Assembly: GCA_021234155.1 (NCBI GenBank)
Contig: JAJEKV010000058.1
Location: 6,272,600-6,336,599, forward strand
DNA: 64,000 nucleotides
Source of the DNA: Isoetes taiwanensis
Taxonomy: Eukaryota; Streptophyta; Lycopodiopsida; Isoetales; Isoetaceae
Reading direction: 5' to 3'
Shown here in pieces: positions 44,109-59,125 of this stretch (position 1 is its first letter; each line of letters starts with the position of its first letter). The position numbers were made by a program, and so were the translations under genes. Under the pieces are notes generated by a model. That model saw nothing but the letters and a program-made list of their open reading frames with translations, was not told the DNA's origin and did not search any database.

Positions 44109-44800
44109 AACATATCAAACCATATATAATGCATACACTGATTCTATTCTTCGAGATTCTTTGATGCTCCAAAGGGCATGCCAAGTGTCGAAAAATATTT
44201 TTGAGGAACATTTTTTGTATTTTCCTAGTTAATATTTATTGAGGAGGAGCCACGGCCACGTGACTCCCCGTGCTCAATCAATCCATCTAAGCTCAATCAA
44301 TCCACATTCCTTAAAAATTATTATCAAAGCACGACATGTGTGCACTTTGCATTTATTGCGCCATTAATACACTCTAATAACTTGATGAGACATGTGTGCA
44401 CTTTGTATTTATTAAGCCATTATTCGACGTCCCATCATAGCTGACTGCGGCTTGCCCTCGGTCTCATATAAAAACTCCGCCATTTGCAGTCCACAAGGCA
44501 TTTCTGTGGACCAATGCGGCCATGCGAGCGATGATGAGACAACCCGGCAGATCCACTTCCATTCCATGCATACTTCAAACAAGGTGCGTGCTCTATATCT
44601 CTCATCCCATTCCCTTTCTGGCCCATACGATAGATGGCATGATGTTTGATTACCATGAGGTTCCCCACATCTATTCTTCAACAAATCAAACTATAAACAT
44701 TAAACAAATAAATTACATTAAACAAATGAGGCAAAGATAAAAAGATGCTCACCGCATTGACGGCCAAGTGGTTAAGCTAATGGTTATGGGAAACCCCGCC
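44109..44800. other. Short tandem repeats; no gene
   Basis: AAGCTCAATCAATCCA stands in two tandem units near 44,270-44,305, and GACATGTGTGCACTTTG plus about 40 bases in two units at about 44,333 and 44,390. A TATA-like CATATAAAAACTCC at 44,466 precedes short frames that match nothing. Confidence 0.45.
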
Positions 44801-47390
44801 CAAGCTCAAAAGCCCCGAAGTCAAGTCAACAAAACAAATAAAGAGGAACTCATGGAAAACAAAAGAAGAGTGCACTCTTTGCAAAGCCTGCTGAGGGATA
44901 ATGTAATTACTCAGTGTGGCTTTCAAGATTTGTTATCCTGTAGCACCCAATAAAAACATTTCTAGTGTGAAATGATGTGAGCAAGAACTTGAAACCCAAA
45001 GCGTCTCAGTTCCTAAACCTTCATTCTTGGCTGGGTCTTGAACGGAGGGGTAAGCCCCTTTGCACTACTTTATCCCATGACGAAAGCATCCTCCCAGTAT
45101 CAGCTGCCCATCCCAGGACTCTCCTTAAACCACCTTACTGGTCCATCCAAAGCATGGTGGAATCCTGCAAAATGAATCTGACTCAAGCATTACTAAATGT
45201 ACCTATGGAAGCTAAGGCAAAGTTGGTGGATTATTCTGCCATTAATTACTGATGAAGCCTCAAACCAAAGATATGTCTCTGGTTATGCATGACCGTGGTA
45301 CCTAGTGAAGGCTTCTGTATGTTGAAGAATCCCATAGCTTATGCTGGAACTAAATGGGCTTAGGAAAAAAGAACGCCACTCTTTGAAATATTTTATGACT
45401 TTTGTCCAAAGTTAGGTTTTGATGACACATTTGGGGTCATGGACAAACGAAACTCATGGTGAAAACTCTAGTTCTGTATAGGCTTGATGGTTGCCCTGCA
45501 ATGCAAGCACAGTCTGAATGGTTTTAATGTTGAGAGTTCAAACTAAACTTTAGGTCTCATATGTTTTAAGAATCTTACTGCATGGCACAACTCCAATGAA
45601 TCTTTGCTTTTATAAAATTCAGCTTGATAACTTTGAGTATGTCCCAGATCAAGACTCTGGTGAGCCGACTCCTTACACTCTCTTTCTTTGTCCTTTAGCC
45701 TCAAAAAGGTATGGACTGGTCTCTAGCTTCCTAATTGTGTGTAAGCAGCTTGAAATATTTCTTATCTCAGCGTTGAAACATGTATAGGATTCAGAATCAA
45801 AAAATATGCCATCCCACAAAAGGGTCTTAAGCTTGTTGTTGAAGAATGTGAACAATGCTGATGGATTCTCTTATTAAACCAAAGCAAAGACTCTTATTCT
45901 GTGGAGAACTCCTTTTAGCCCGCCCTAATGGATAAACCTCCCCACCACCCGGGAAAAGAGGGGTAGCTACCGAAAGAGACAAGTTTTGCACAAGAACTGC
46001 TTTAGGCTTAGCTAAAATTCTTAGGAGAGTATTACTCTGGGTTCAATTCCTTTTAAATTATTGCATTTCCTTTTTATTTTATTTCTTTATCTCATGCATA
46101 AGCTAAAAGCATCCCTGTGTCCCATCTCCCAATGCTTGTGCATGTCTTTAGCCATTGTATAGCTCTAGTCGCCCATGCATGGAAATGAATATGCCACATT
46201 GTTGGCACAAAAACGCGACTCCATGAAGCATTCCTGAGTATGTCCACATGCTAGAAAAATGCATGGCCCCTACTCTAGATGGGTTTAGATCCCACTTTGT
46301 AGGACGCGCTTACATACCCCACAAAGAGAAATCCTTATGGCATGGCACAATCCTGGTTGGGACATTGAAGGCTTGTGAACTGTTGTTTTTAGAATATGAT
46401 TCAAAGCAAACCTGTGCATGAAGCTAGTGCATTCCTTATCCTTTTAGTCTCTGTAAGTGTCAAGTACTTGAAAAGATACACCCTTTCTTTGCATTTATCT
46501 TAAGCTAACAAAAATTCATTGGTTTGTAATTGCCCGGGACAAGCGTGGGGCAAAGAGAAGAATCTCAGATTGAAAGGAATAACTCCCTGTTACAAGAGGA
46601 TGGATTCTGCTGAAATGGCTCTGGTAATGTAAAAAAAAATAACTTTTATTAAAATTGTATCCTTTAATTTCCTTAAGGCCGGAAACTGGGTGGAGCTGCT
46701 CTGCAAGGAGGATTTGAATTGCTGGATGCTATGGGCTTAATTGTCTATCCCACACCTTTGGGCTTGGATGTAAAGAACTGCTGAACTTAATTTTAAAGAA
46801 GATCCTTTTGGTGATAAGCTTCGTGACATTTTGAGAGCAATATCTTTGCAAAAACTGCACTGACATTAGGATCTCAAAACAAAGCAGAATCGGGCAATTA
46901 GTGGAGGATGCTTCTTTATTGCAGCAATGAGAATGCTTTGGATACACCCATGTGGACTTAAATGTCAAGTGAACTTGAGAAGCCAAAAGAGTTTGGCTCC
47001 AATTTGCTAAGTGGGTAGTAAGGAAGCAACAATGCCTAAGTCTCTACAAGACCCTCAAATGCTGTGGAATATTTCTTGAACTCTGCTATGCTATGTCAAA
47101 CCATGATTCTTTTGACTGGTTGAAGATGAAAGAATATTTTAGTATTATGGGATACTTGAAGAACAAGGCAATTTTAATAGGCTCTAGCCAAGAACTTTAG
47201 GATCTCTATCTTACTTGTTAGCTACAAGCCTTTAACCAATGCTGCAAATTCCTTCCATATGAGTAGCATTTGGCTTATATGGGCCTTTGGCCATGTGAAG
47301 AGGAGCTGCCACTAACCCACAAAATGCAACAAAACAAACAAAATGGGTTCAAACCCCTGCTGGAGCGTGATTTCTGAAAGGAATTTGAGA
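44800..47390 (+). pseudogene. Second, shredded hAT transposase copy
   Basis: Corresponds to 20,800-23,120. Recognisable bits remain, such as FEYVPDQDSG (for FEYVRKIEDL), the SKRYGLVSSF intron joint near 45,710 and GTTGAAGATGAAAGAATATT near 47,122. Frames break every few codons. Confidence 0.8.
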
Positions 47391-49799
47391 GAGCCAATTT
47401 TGAATGAGAAGTAAAAGCAGTTTTGCAGATTTTACTGATTACTCTCCCTCAAGGCCATCCTGTTAACAATCTTTCTATTCCGTGATTTTAATTTTGATAA
47501 CTCTATGTCATCCCAACACCTCTTTATGCCTCATCCCTAAATCAACCCTTCTTTAACTCCAGTGTGATTTTCCTTGAACCCCCAAACACAATTGCCTGTG
47601 TGCTTAGGAGGACTCATCTGTTGAATGAATTTGTGCTTCTTAAATTCCTATAATTTTGGGCTCTTTTGTGCACCCTGTTTTTCGCTGGGGTGGAGCTCAG
47701 CCTCCCCATCCCCCCTTTATACTCTTGTAAGTCTGTGGCTCTACTTTATTCTCAGCCAACAACCAATCTACCTTTGCATTTCATGAAAGCTGGGGTAATC
47801 CCCTGGCAGTTGGATCTCAATGCATACGCAGAATTGAATTTCAATGCTCTGAAATCAACTCCCACATTATTCTCCCACTAGAAAAAATCGTTAGGTAAAT
47901 GTGACTGACACGCTTGATTTCTAGATGATTAAGATAGCCTTCAGATTTATCCTTCCTGAACTGTTATGCTTGATTCCCATCCATTTGATGTTGCCAATGC
48001 TGCTTTAGATTACCATGAAGAGAAGTAGAAATCCTGGGATCCTGGCCTAAGAGCCACAAAGGAGGCATGCTTATTGTGCACATGCACCTACCGTGGATTT
48101 AGATCTTTGGTAAACCGGAATGTAGTCTTTAATAAAAATGCCAAATAGGAATGAAATAGTAGGCTGGCTGTGTGTTGGAAAAAACATCTCATTAACTCCT
48201 CGCTCAAGATAGCCATCGAAGTTGAAGTGGTTTGAGTATGGAGCTTGATATGACTGCTGTTTCTATGCAAATTCTCGTGATCCCAAAGTTTTAACCTGGT
48301 CTCTCGGATTCATCATGATGTGGTGAAACTCAAAATGTAAGATTCCACCCTGTTTTTATGAAAAAATTGCTCTGCCTCCCGGACCCTCAAAAAGGGATTT
48401 AATTCAGTTTTAAACCATCTCGGCTCCCTTTGAAAGTCCCATTTTGGAATTTAGGGAACCCTATTCAGCTGAAAGCCATCTCGAATTACTGGAACTTTCA
48501 TCTCAAGATCCCGATCATTTTATTTCTTTGATTATCTGAACCTAACTCCTAGTTTCAACATCTGACTTTAAACTCTGGTTTTATCCAAGTACATAGCTTA
48601 ACCTTTGTTGAACATTCTAGCCCACCTTGAATCAATTCCTTGAAGCATTCCTCAAGCATAAACTGAATTCAGTTTAGTTAGAATTGTGTAGGCTCTTAAA
48701 TCTTTGATCAGTTTTATTTTTGTCTCATACTACAACCCAATAGTTGTGGAATCGTATCTGAATTTTTTCTCTCCCATATGTTCCATGAGGATACCCCTTT
48801 ATAAGATCCTCACCAAGGCTAAAAACACAGAACCCTCAAACCCTAAAATCCCACATATTCCCTAGTGCAAAGTGCCAATACATCTGCTTTTTTCTAAGAT
48901 AATGTGTGAAGCTCTTAGGTCTGATGCCTAGACACACAGATGTAGCCATTGAATCCCATGTCTCAGTTCTTTCTATGCAATTAGGATAATGGCTAGCTCT
49001 AGGTTCTTGGTGTAGATATGTCCCATGGACAAGTGCATGCACAAACACTTTGAATCTGCCAATGACCCTAAATGTGCAATGTAATATGTTCCACATTGTT
49101 CCTTTATTTAGTAAGGGCTGCAGAATCACCTGCAAGTAAGTGAGTCAACTGGGTCCCAAATCACTACCACAATTCACCATCCAGAAGCTTAATCCAAATC
49201 ATGTGGGATAAGGCTTATCCCATTTATACTATTGAACAATAGACCCCTGGGCCAAACATATATACAAGGCCACCATGGGGAGGATATGAAAGTGTCGTGT
49301 TTATGGTGAAGTGTGGAGCAACTGGTGATGCAAAATGGAATGCTAGATTAAATCTCTGTAGATTTGGAGAGTACTCCAAAGTTGTTCCCTCTAATGGTAT
49401 TTTAAAACTTGGAATACACCCAAGAAAACCATTTTAATATGGGATTAGTAACAAGGGGATTCTGTTTAACTTGTTTAATGAAAAGATGTAGAATTGGTGA
49501 ACAAATCTACAAGACAAGTATGTAGGATGATAAGGGGTGGCCTTAAAAAAATGATTTCCCAAAGCTTTGTAGGCCTCATCAAGTTTCTAGGAGATGATTC
49601 CTTTATGTAGTTTGAAACTAAATGAGAGTAGTCCCACCCTTTACTTTTATATAATTTTGATGTTCCCTCCTGCTTAAAATTCCTGGCCCCTCAAATAATT
49701 ATGTCCTGAACTCCACAAATGCACATTCTCAGCCACCCTTAACTAACTCTAAATAGTGAAATCTGCCAAGTGTAAGGAAACTCTATGTAATCTCCCACT

Positions 49800-50360
49800 T
49801 TTTCTCATATGGAAACCCCTGGAAGCCAACCTATATAAGAATTCCTACTGTATTCCAAAAATATGTCATGAAGGTAAGTATATCCCTGAGAAATAAATAA
49901 TTGTATTTAAAAATTAAGCCATGTGGAGGTAGCGATGTACAAAAGTGAATGAGTCAGCCTTTGCCTTTTGAGTGGCAAAATGAAATTATGAGCTTTTATA
50001 AGGAATGTCCCTTTCTCAGAGGTGTAATTCCCACAAGAACTCTTTAACCCAGAAAGTCCCAAGTCCTGGCTACTGTTGATGGAGTGAAAAGTTCCTTCTT
50101 ATGTGATCCCAACCCCCAGCTTCCTTACAATCAATGTCTGAACTCTGGTAGTCCTTATCCCAAACCATAGCTACTAATTCCTCTAATCCCATGCTCTGTG
50201 CCTTAACTCTAGTCTTAAAGCAGCTACCTTTACCTCCCTCCTCACTGTATTCCCTCAGCCAATGCAAACTCTCTATAATCCTAGCTTTAATTCTGAAAAA
50301 CCCATTATCGGGCTATGAACCCTCTCCTGCCTCCTCTTGCCATCCTTGAATCACTCAAAG
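49800..50360 (-). pseudogene. Second copy of chlorophyllase remnant and 3' repeat
   Basis: Corresponds to 25,290-25,790, with many indels. The GHSRGG region lies near 50,235 but no longer reads through. Confidence 0.7.
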
Positions 50361-52417
50361 ATGTGGCTTCCTTCTCGGATCTCTGAAATTCTGTGATTAG
50401 GACCCTGGGCTTCTTTCCTGGATTCCAAACTTGATCGTGGACCCTGGACACTCTATAGCCCCAATTCCCCAAAGTAGTGAAAATAATTCCATTTATAACC
50501 CTTCCTTAGGATAGCACAAGCCATGTGAGGACCCCAGTTTTAACCACTCACTATAAGTAAGTGCCTAAAAGAAGCTAAATGGTCGGTGCCTTTTATATAC
50601 TAGATCTTGGGCCTTACATGAAATTTGGTTGGTTAAGGTGCATTTAGATAACCCCCCAAAATGGGCTTATTGGTTAACACCTTTATAGGCCCCTTTTATC
50701 AATTTGACCCCTCAGACCTTATGCTAAACCCGGAGGGCTCTGGAGTGAGAAAATCAAACTGAAAGCATTTGATAAAAAAGACCCATTCTCAAAGAGGCCC
50801 CTAGAAGTGGAAAGCTAAGTGGGATGCCATATTAAGCTTTCAAAATAGCTGTGAATTAATATCCCAGCTTTGAACTACTACCAATCTCCCTCTTAAATGG
50901 CAATCCCCTTGTGTCCCTTTAATGTGATAAATGTGATTGAAAAGTTACAATACCAAAACACAAAGTCATAACCTAGCTCCTGATGGTAGGCTAGTCTTAC
51001 ATGTGGACTTTATCTCCCTTTGAATTTTGGGTATGCAAATGAATTTATAGGAGTCAAGAACCCAAATGGCTCCTAAATTTATTTTAAGCAAGCTCCCTGT
51101 GAATCCCTTCCTTAAGACCTTAACTCCTAAAGACTATAGTCCTCAAACCCTTTGTAAGTTAATGGAAATCAACTTTATTGGTGTACCCTGCCGAAGGCAG
51201 CTGGGTGCAAATACTTTAACTCTTGCACCTTGGCAAAGAGGATCTGACATGAAGGCTTTAGATGATTTTTGTGAGATCTAATATGAAATAAATGCCTAAC
51301 CCAAAGCTTTGCATTTCCTAACTCAGAAAAATTGAGATAGCGTTGAATCTAAAACCAACGCTCCATGAACCCTAAATGGTCTTATTAAAACTCTTTATGT
51401 CCTAAACAAAATTGTGAATTCATTGTCTTATTAACTCATGCCACTGGTTTGGAGTTAGGTTTTGACTTGAGTTTCAGCTATAATGAAGAAGTGTATTAAT
51501 GTAAAAAATGAGGAAAAACTCTCATATGATGCACGATGTGATTGGATTTGAATATTAACTCATATTGCAAAAACTTACCCAATCTCTTACTTGTTTTTAT
51601 AATGCTTGTGATTTTGATTAAATGTCCAAATCATTAGAATTTTAATCTATTCTGATTTGAAGCATGTGCACACCAATTTCATAACATGATAGTGCAAGCA
51701 AATTAATTTAAATCCCTTTAATTTTAGCACATGCTAGGGTAGAAGCTTTAAAGATTAAATGCAGATTAAACCCATTTTAACCAGCACAAACTCTAGTGTT
51801 AAATGTCATTAAGCCTTCATTCTAACTAAATGATCTCCCAAGAGTCTCAAAATTCTAGGAGAATATACCTGGCTAGAACAAATGACCTCTATTTCACTCC
51901 CCCATGATCTCTTTGATCTTAATCTGCTCCAACCCTAAAAGTTGATGCCCTCGTGGTCCCCACCTTTATATTACTTCATTACATTCCATGTGGCATTTTT
52001 CCCCAAGGGATAATGCTGTTTTGATCGGTGGGTCCCTACACTGCCATAGAAACCATATTATCCCAACACAACTCAGAGAACTACTGGATGCCCCAAGTCC
52101 TAAGTGAGGAAAAGATGGAACTCAGCCAAAAAGAATAATATAGCTTGTAGCCAAGAACTTTGTAATTTTGGTGAACCTTGAGCATTTGGAACTGCTATTT
52201 TAGCCTCCTGGGCTTGCAATATATTCCAAAATCGAACCTATTATGGCAAAAAGAAAACGATAATGCCTTTATCTTGAGCTAGCAAACTCATAGTTCCTGG
52301 CTAGCTCCTTAGTCAGTAAAGAAACAACAAAAAAGCGTATTGGCCATCAATAATGGTTCTTACACCAACCCATGTGAAAGAAAGAAATAAGACATGAAAA
52401 GACTAATTGGAAGTAAC

Positions 52418-55400
52418 TGATTAATGAGTCACCTCAGATCATAAAGACTGGGAGGGTCCCACGTGGTTATGGGGCTGGCAACATGGCAAAGCATGGCAAA
52501 CATTCTGATGGCAGCGGATAACCATTGGAAATTAGAAGGGCTTGATACATTACTAATTAGGACCCTTTATTATTCTTGAAATAAAAGGTGATCATGAGCC
52601 ATTGATGGGGGCCCGTGGAGGATAAAGAAGGACTTTATCTTTACTAACAAAAGCTACTTCCTCTTTAATTAAAAAGCTGGCTTTGACTCATCATTAGGCG
52701 TGGAAACTTTTGAAAAAGGGCTCCATTGCCTCTTCACATGGGAAAAAGGTTGATATCTTTGGGGCCAAGGATGGGCTTTAATAGCAAATGGTTTTATTTA
52801 TTTTGACAAAAAGGAACCGTGGAGCTAACTTATATAGGAAGGAGTGCACTTTTAAACAAGGGTGGGAGAGGATACTGATGCGCGTCTGCCTCATCATAAA
52901 AAAGGCAATGAAGATTACAAGAAGGCACTCCATTAATGCAATTAGGGGTCCCTGATCCATGGAACTGGAGCACTTCCCCTCTTGTGAAGGGTGAATATGT
53001 GTTCTGAGGGAGGAGCTCCTGATCCCATAAGTGGATTCATCACCTTTGGCTCTAGGAGCCATGGAGGAGCTTTTAGAGGATTTCAGTTTTCAGCCCAGCT
53101 TTGCTTCAGCCAGACCCGCTTTAGTTGGAACCCGTGAATCCTGCTGGTGTTAAGCCGGGCTTAGCGGAACGTATTTTGTCCTGTGGAACATATGTGATGT
53201 AATCCGGAACGTTATACAATGATGATGAACTGGATCATGCTATAGCTACTAAGATGTTGTTGAGTAGCTCTCAGTCTCCCCATAAACCTGAACTTGTAAT
53301 CAAGGGTACTCGTGAGTTTTGCTGATCCTTCCTGGAACCATGGGCCAGTGCCAATCTAAGGTCGCAAAATTGACTCTGGTAGAACCCGGTGCTTCTTGTC
53401 GCGAAGTAAAGATGGCTCTACTCCACTCAAAGAAGGGCTTTGGGGTGAAGTGCTAGCTGTCTGTGAACTTTGAGCTGGCCCAGCGGTGGTAAACCCTAGA
53501 GCCCCAAGAACTTGTGTAAACCGGGATTGCTGATTTTGAAGCCCGGGCGAATGGGTTTCCATTATTCATACATTGATTTGGTGGATTACCGCTATAAATG
53601 AGGCCGGAGCACTCGGAGGGTAAAGTGTGAAGCAGGTGCTTGGTGCTTCTGTGGAGAATGCCTGCTTTATTGTGGAACCTGAATTTGTGAAGAACCTAGC
53701 CTGGAATCATTGGGGAAATCCCTAAGGATCATCCCAAGGACATGGAATGTAAACAGCGATCCAGTTTTGGGATTTCAAGTGGGTCGACGACTGCGGGAGG
53801 ATCCCCCAGGAGACCTGACCGGCCTGCGGGGGCCATCTCATGGGTGGGGGGCTGATTTGGAAGCTTCCAGACAATCAGCTTAACCCGAATTCCCAAGTGC
53901 TCTTGGTTTAGAGATAAGTGTTGGGAAGGGAACTCTTACCTGACAGTCAAGCCAAAGATATGGATGCTAAAATTTGGATGGAATTAAATCCTCAGTTCCT
54001 ATGGGATGTGATGGACCGGACTCTATGGAGTAAAAGTCTGTAGTTTGATTCTGTGGGCCTGGATTTTTATGTGGAATAACATTAAATCTTCATTAAGTGA
54101 AAGCATTAGTGTACTTGGATGTGAATTTTTGAGAGGGGTAATTCTGTGGTCAGCTGCATCAATAGGCCTTAACAAAATTTACATTTAGTAACCGTGGAGG
54201 TAATAAAATTAGGAAGTAACCGTGGAGGCAATAAAACAATTAACCGTGACCGTGGAGTATTGGGCCATTAGTTCCAGACGTGGATATACCTAATTAATAA
54301 GCACCGTGGAGGTAAATGAACGACAAATGGCGTGTCATGGAGGTGGCTGGGCGGATATACTCAGACCAATGAAGTAATGCTGTATACATCCTGGGTGAAT
54401 CCTTTATTTCTTTTGAACTCTGGTGAACCCTCAGACGCTTGGGGCAACTCACTTGGAGAAGCTGGGATGGGGCCCCTCCTGAGCGCCTTTGGAATGGATT
54501 CATCTCTTTGAGAAGCCATGGACCCGATGTCGGAGTCAAATCCTGTGATCATAAGACCTGGGAGTGGTCCCACCTGCCGCTGTGGTTATGGGAAATGGCA
54601 AAAATATGGGCAAAAAGTATGGCAAACACTTGATGGCAAGGGATAACCATTGAAATCTAGGGAAGGAAGTGGAGGCTGACATTTACTAGGACCTTTATTA
54701 TTTGAAATAAAAGGTCACATTATTGATGGGGGTCGGGGAGATAAAGAAGGGACTATTTTACACAAAAAGGGCCCTTCTAATAAAAAGGGCTTTGACTTAA
54801 TATTAGGCAAGGGGGAAACTTTTGAAAAGGGCCTACGCTTGTTTTTTGTATGGGAAAAAAAAGGTTGATGATTTTGGGGCCAAGATAATAATAGCAATGG
54901 CTTTATTATTTGACAAAAAGGAATCGTGGAGCACTTATAGAAGGAGGTTCCCTTAAAATAAGGGTGGACGCCAAAAAAAAGGGAGATACTATTATGGGCA
55001 ATTGCCTTTAGTCATAAAAAGGCAAATGAAGATATAAGAAGGCATCGACATGTAATAGGGTTCCATCCATGGAATTTGGAGCAATCTCCTTTCGTGTGAA
55101 GGGTGAATATGTAAAATTGAGGGAGGAGCCTTCTTATCCTGATAAGTGGATTTCATCGGGCCTTTTTAGTTCTAGAGCTAACGCGGAGAAGCTTTTAGAG
55201 ATTGCTTTTGCTGCACACTTGTCATTGCACCGCCATAACCTTTGTGGGATCCCCGGGTTGGGTGGTTTTTGGGCTTTGGCTTTTAGCAACGTGATTTTGT
55301 CCTGTGGCCATATGTGATGTAACCGGATTCCTCATGCTACCAAGTGAGGATGTAACCGGATCATGCTTATGTTAACAAGATGTTGTTGAGTAGTTTCCTT

Positions 55401-55432
55401 GCTCCCATAAACTTTGAATAACTTTGTAATTT
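52418..55432 (+). mobile_element. Second copy of the LTR retrotransposon
   Basis: 5' LTR about 52,418-53,302, interior to about 54,524, 3' LTR about 54,525-55,432. Here the two LTRs differ from one another at many positions, unlike the pair at 27,668-30,512. The priming site is corrupted (GGGTACTCGTGAG), and the GTACC repeats appear as ACCGTGGAGG variants near 54,190-54,320. Confidence 0.85.
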
Positions 55433-56635
55433 CCAAAGAATATCAAGGAAGAACCGAGTGAAAACAATCTCAAACCTATATCTAAAATGTTTGCCAATTA
55501 GATTTGTGAATGAAATGGATGGCCTCCAAATGAAAAATATTGTTGCCTCGAATAATTGACTGATTCCTTTTGTGAAGTACAAAGATTTCGTGGATGTACT
55601 TTGGAAAGAAAGTCCCCATGACGTGATATATCTTCTTGATGAATTTGAAGAACCCAGTTTTATCCCCTAACATATTTTCTAAAGCTAAAACTGCCTCGCA
55701 AAGCCTCAAGATCCATTTTTATAAAAACTTAAAATATGCCACCTGGCTTGGCAAGATCCGCTTTGAACTCCGATTTCTTTAGAGGCTTAGTCCCCAAGCA
55801 ACTCCAGAGCAGCGGTGGTTTTTAATTCAAGTAGCTTAGCCAAGAAGTGATTTCCGTGAATGCACTCATAAAAAGCACACCCTTAGTAAAGTATTTATAT
55901 GAACGACTGCATGAAGGCAAACCCTAACCTGGGTGATTTAGAGCTTTGAATCCATCCCTAAGTCACTTTGCATGCCTAGATTCACCACCCTGTGAAGCAT
56001 GGACGATCCTACTCAAAAAATGAACTCTACAGCATGCCTGAGGCCAAGATGATAAGATAAGATAAATTTTTACGCCCACCTGAACCCAACCTGCCATGGA
56101 CTGCACATGCAAGGGCAACAGCCCAATTGCCTTCAAACACGGGCCAACAAATTTCATTAAAAAGGCTACCAAGAATAGCAAGATAAGATAATGCCACGTT
56201 AGTAGTAAATTTATGTTTCTAAAATTATCTTAGACATAGCCACCCATCGAATCCTCCAAAGGGAAAAAAAATAGCTCAAAATACTTAATTTTCAAATCAT
56301 AGAAAAAGCCACAATTCGATTTTTGAACATGGAAAAATGTTTTCCTAAGAAAGTTAAAAGCTTTAAAACCTTACAAGACCCTAACCCTGAAAAATAAAAT
56401 CCAAAAAGTTTTCAGAACCCAAAACCAAATTTAAACAATAGGATAAATGCCGCATAACTCAAATGTTAGTGACAATCAATTGTCTATGGTGAGTTTGAAC
56501 ACAATGTTCAATGGGTTATAAGAATTGAATGCAATCAAAAAGCTCTGGCAAAACATCCTTCTTTGCAAGTAATAATATTCTTTCTCGCAAGTAGCGGCGC
56601 AAATTATATCTTGCTAAACCCCTATACCTTTGTGT

Positions 56636-59125
56636 TATTCCCTAATGATTGAACTCTTCAAAATGATTTTCAAATCCTAGACATTGAATATTGCCTCAAG
56701 AAGATATTATAAATTGAGTAGAGAAATGGAACCATATGCCAAAAATGACCATCCTGTAGTCCCGGAGGCGTGCAAAATGATGCCTAACCCTAGATATTGA
56801 ATGCCTAAAATGCACTTATGTTGGAGTGGTGGAAAGTACTGGAACCCTTATTATATCACAAATGATCAGCTTCCGGTGGAAATGATCACTATCTAGAATT
56901 TCGAATTCGTGATGAAACCAATCACCGATCCCGATAGATAGGCTTTCTATCCATCCTTTCTTCTTACAATCGAGTAGGGTGGGTAGTCGCGATTAATTTG
57001 TGCCAATTCCAAAAAAATGAAAAAACGATAGGGAATTATTCAGCTATAAATAACACCCCTCGGATCCCAAATAAAACTTGTGTGCCAGCGATGCTTTGAG
57101 TTAGTGTATCCCCGCCGAGAGCCTTTATCACCGGATTAAAACCCCTCACCTTCTCTAAGTTTCGAGAAAACCTAGCGATAAAACTCCTCGCAAGGGCTCT
57201 GGACAATGCAGGGCTGCTACAAACCGCCCCATTAAAACCTAATGTTCCATAGAGAATTGATGATCGGCTCCGCATCACCTCGGACCCTCGCAGCATTTTC
57301 ATCAAATTTCAAATGTAAAACAATAGAGAAAAACCCCAAAGCTGAGGGTCAGCCTCACGCGCTTAATGCCGACAAAAAATTTTACAACCCCCTCGAAAAA
57401 GCGAAATATCAATGCGGCCAATGTTTTAATAACTAAAACAACTTTGGCGAAATCATACAAATAACACCCTGAAGGGGAAGGGTGGGAGTTTCATGGATAC
57501 CCACGAGGATGAGGAAAGTTCGAATGAAACGCCGATGAAGAACCTCAAGTAATTGCGAAATGATCCCTAAACCCAATGAACCTGGGCCTAAAATAGCGAT
57601 GTGACGTGACGCGAATGATGTTATTGATGTATTGCTTCGCCTCCCCGAAGAATCCTCGGATTCGCTTAATGAATCGATGACATTCTTTGCACCGCTGACC
57701 CTCGCATGAAACCAATAACATCCCTGATACCTCGTAGGAACTTCAAATACTAGATCCCTGAGGAGAAAGGTTGAAGATTGTCCTATGCCGGACAAAAAGG
57801 GCAAAAGATAGAAGAGGTTAGAAAGATAGGAATGGCCAAGAAAGAGTAGCTCATGCAAGAAGAAGCCCCTCCCCTCCACATGAGATCAAAAGAATAGAAG
57901 CCATGGATACCGGGGCCGATGGAGAAAGCGCCGATGAAACGTCCGGGATGAAGAACTCTGCAATAAGAAGGATCCCCAACCTAATGAACGGCCTTGTAAT
58001 GATGTGCGATGCATGCATGCCACGATGTTGGGATGTGATGCCTTGCCTCCCTCAGAATCTCGACACATGCCGAATCGATGGATTATTCCTGCACTCCCAA
58101 GGGACTCGTGATGAAACCAACAACATCCTGATACCTCGGGAGAACTTCCAAATACTAGATCCGAGAGAAAGGTTGAAGATTGTCCCATGCCTGGACAAAA
58201 AGGGCAAAGATAGAAGAGGTTGAAAGGATAGGAATGGCCAAGAAAGAGTAGCTCATGCAAGAAGAAGCCCTCCACATGACATCAAAGAATAGGAAGCCAT
58301 GGATACCGCTGAGAGATGAGAAAAGTTACCATGAAACGCCGAATGAAGAACCCGCAATGAAGCTAACCCCCAACCTAATGAACGCCTTAAAATGTGACAG
58401 TGATGTGATGCATGCGATGATGCCATGCATGCATGCTCGCTCCCATGCAAGAACTCCTGACACAATGCTTAATCAATGACATCATTTATGGTTCTGAGAC
58501 AAGCAAGGAAAATACCTGTATTAAACAAAACTGCTATGATCTTTGTGCATATCTTTTTTTAACTGGGCAACATAATTTTAACCAAGGACTTGGCTGTATG
58601 AGTACCAGATATCTTTTGTCCTCATCTCAAAAAAATTGAAGTCTACTCAAGATCTAGATCCCCAAATGTGATGATTTTTCCGCTTCCCATTTTGCAAATA
58701 TATAAACTCAATTGAAGGTAAATCAAGTATGAACATGTTATTTTTACCTAGATCAATATCATAATTGCATTGATGTATCCCCAGGACTTAAGGTATAAAT
58801 AAACAATTAGATATCCTTTGAACCCTGTGATAGAGTACAATCATAGTAGATGCTTATAGAATTTTGAAAAAGGTGAATGAATGGCTGCTTATCCGCTGGT
58901 GTTCCAATACCCAACATTATATTTTCTTAGATTTTAGAAGCACCCAAGAGCCTGCAAGCCAACCAAAACCCTTGGAACACTTAGTTGAAATCTATCCCTC
59001 CTGGTTCTAATTTCCATGTAGAGCTTTCTCCTAAAAACGAACTTTCCTGACAAAATTCCTACTTCCAAATAAAGCATGGTGTTAGAAATTATGGCGTGAG
59101 AATTTCTTCACAACATTCATTGCAT
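56636..59125. repeat. Second copy of repeat R with its 1.5-kb insertion
   Basis: Corresponds to 31,648-34,022. The 386-bp tandem units begin near 57,493, 57,902 and 58,298. The insertion spans about 56,890-58,475, and CATCATTT survives at its right edge. Confidence 0.8.
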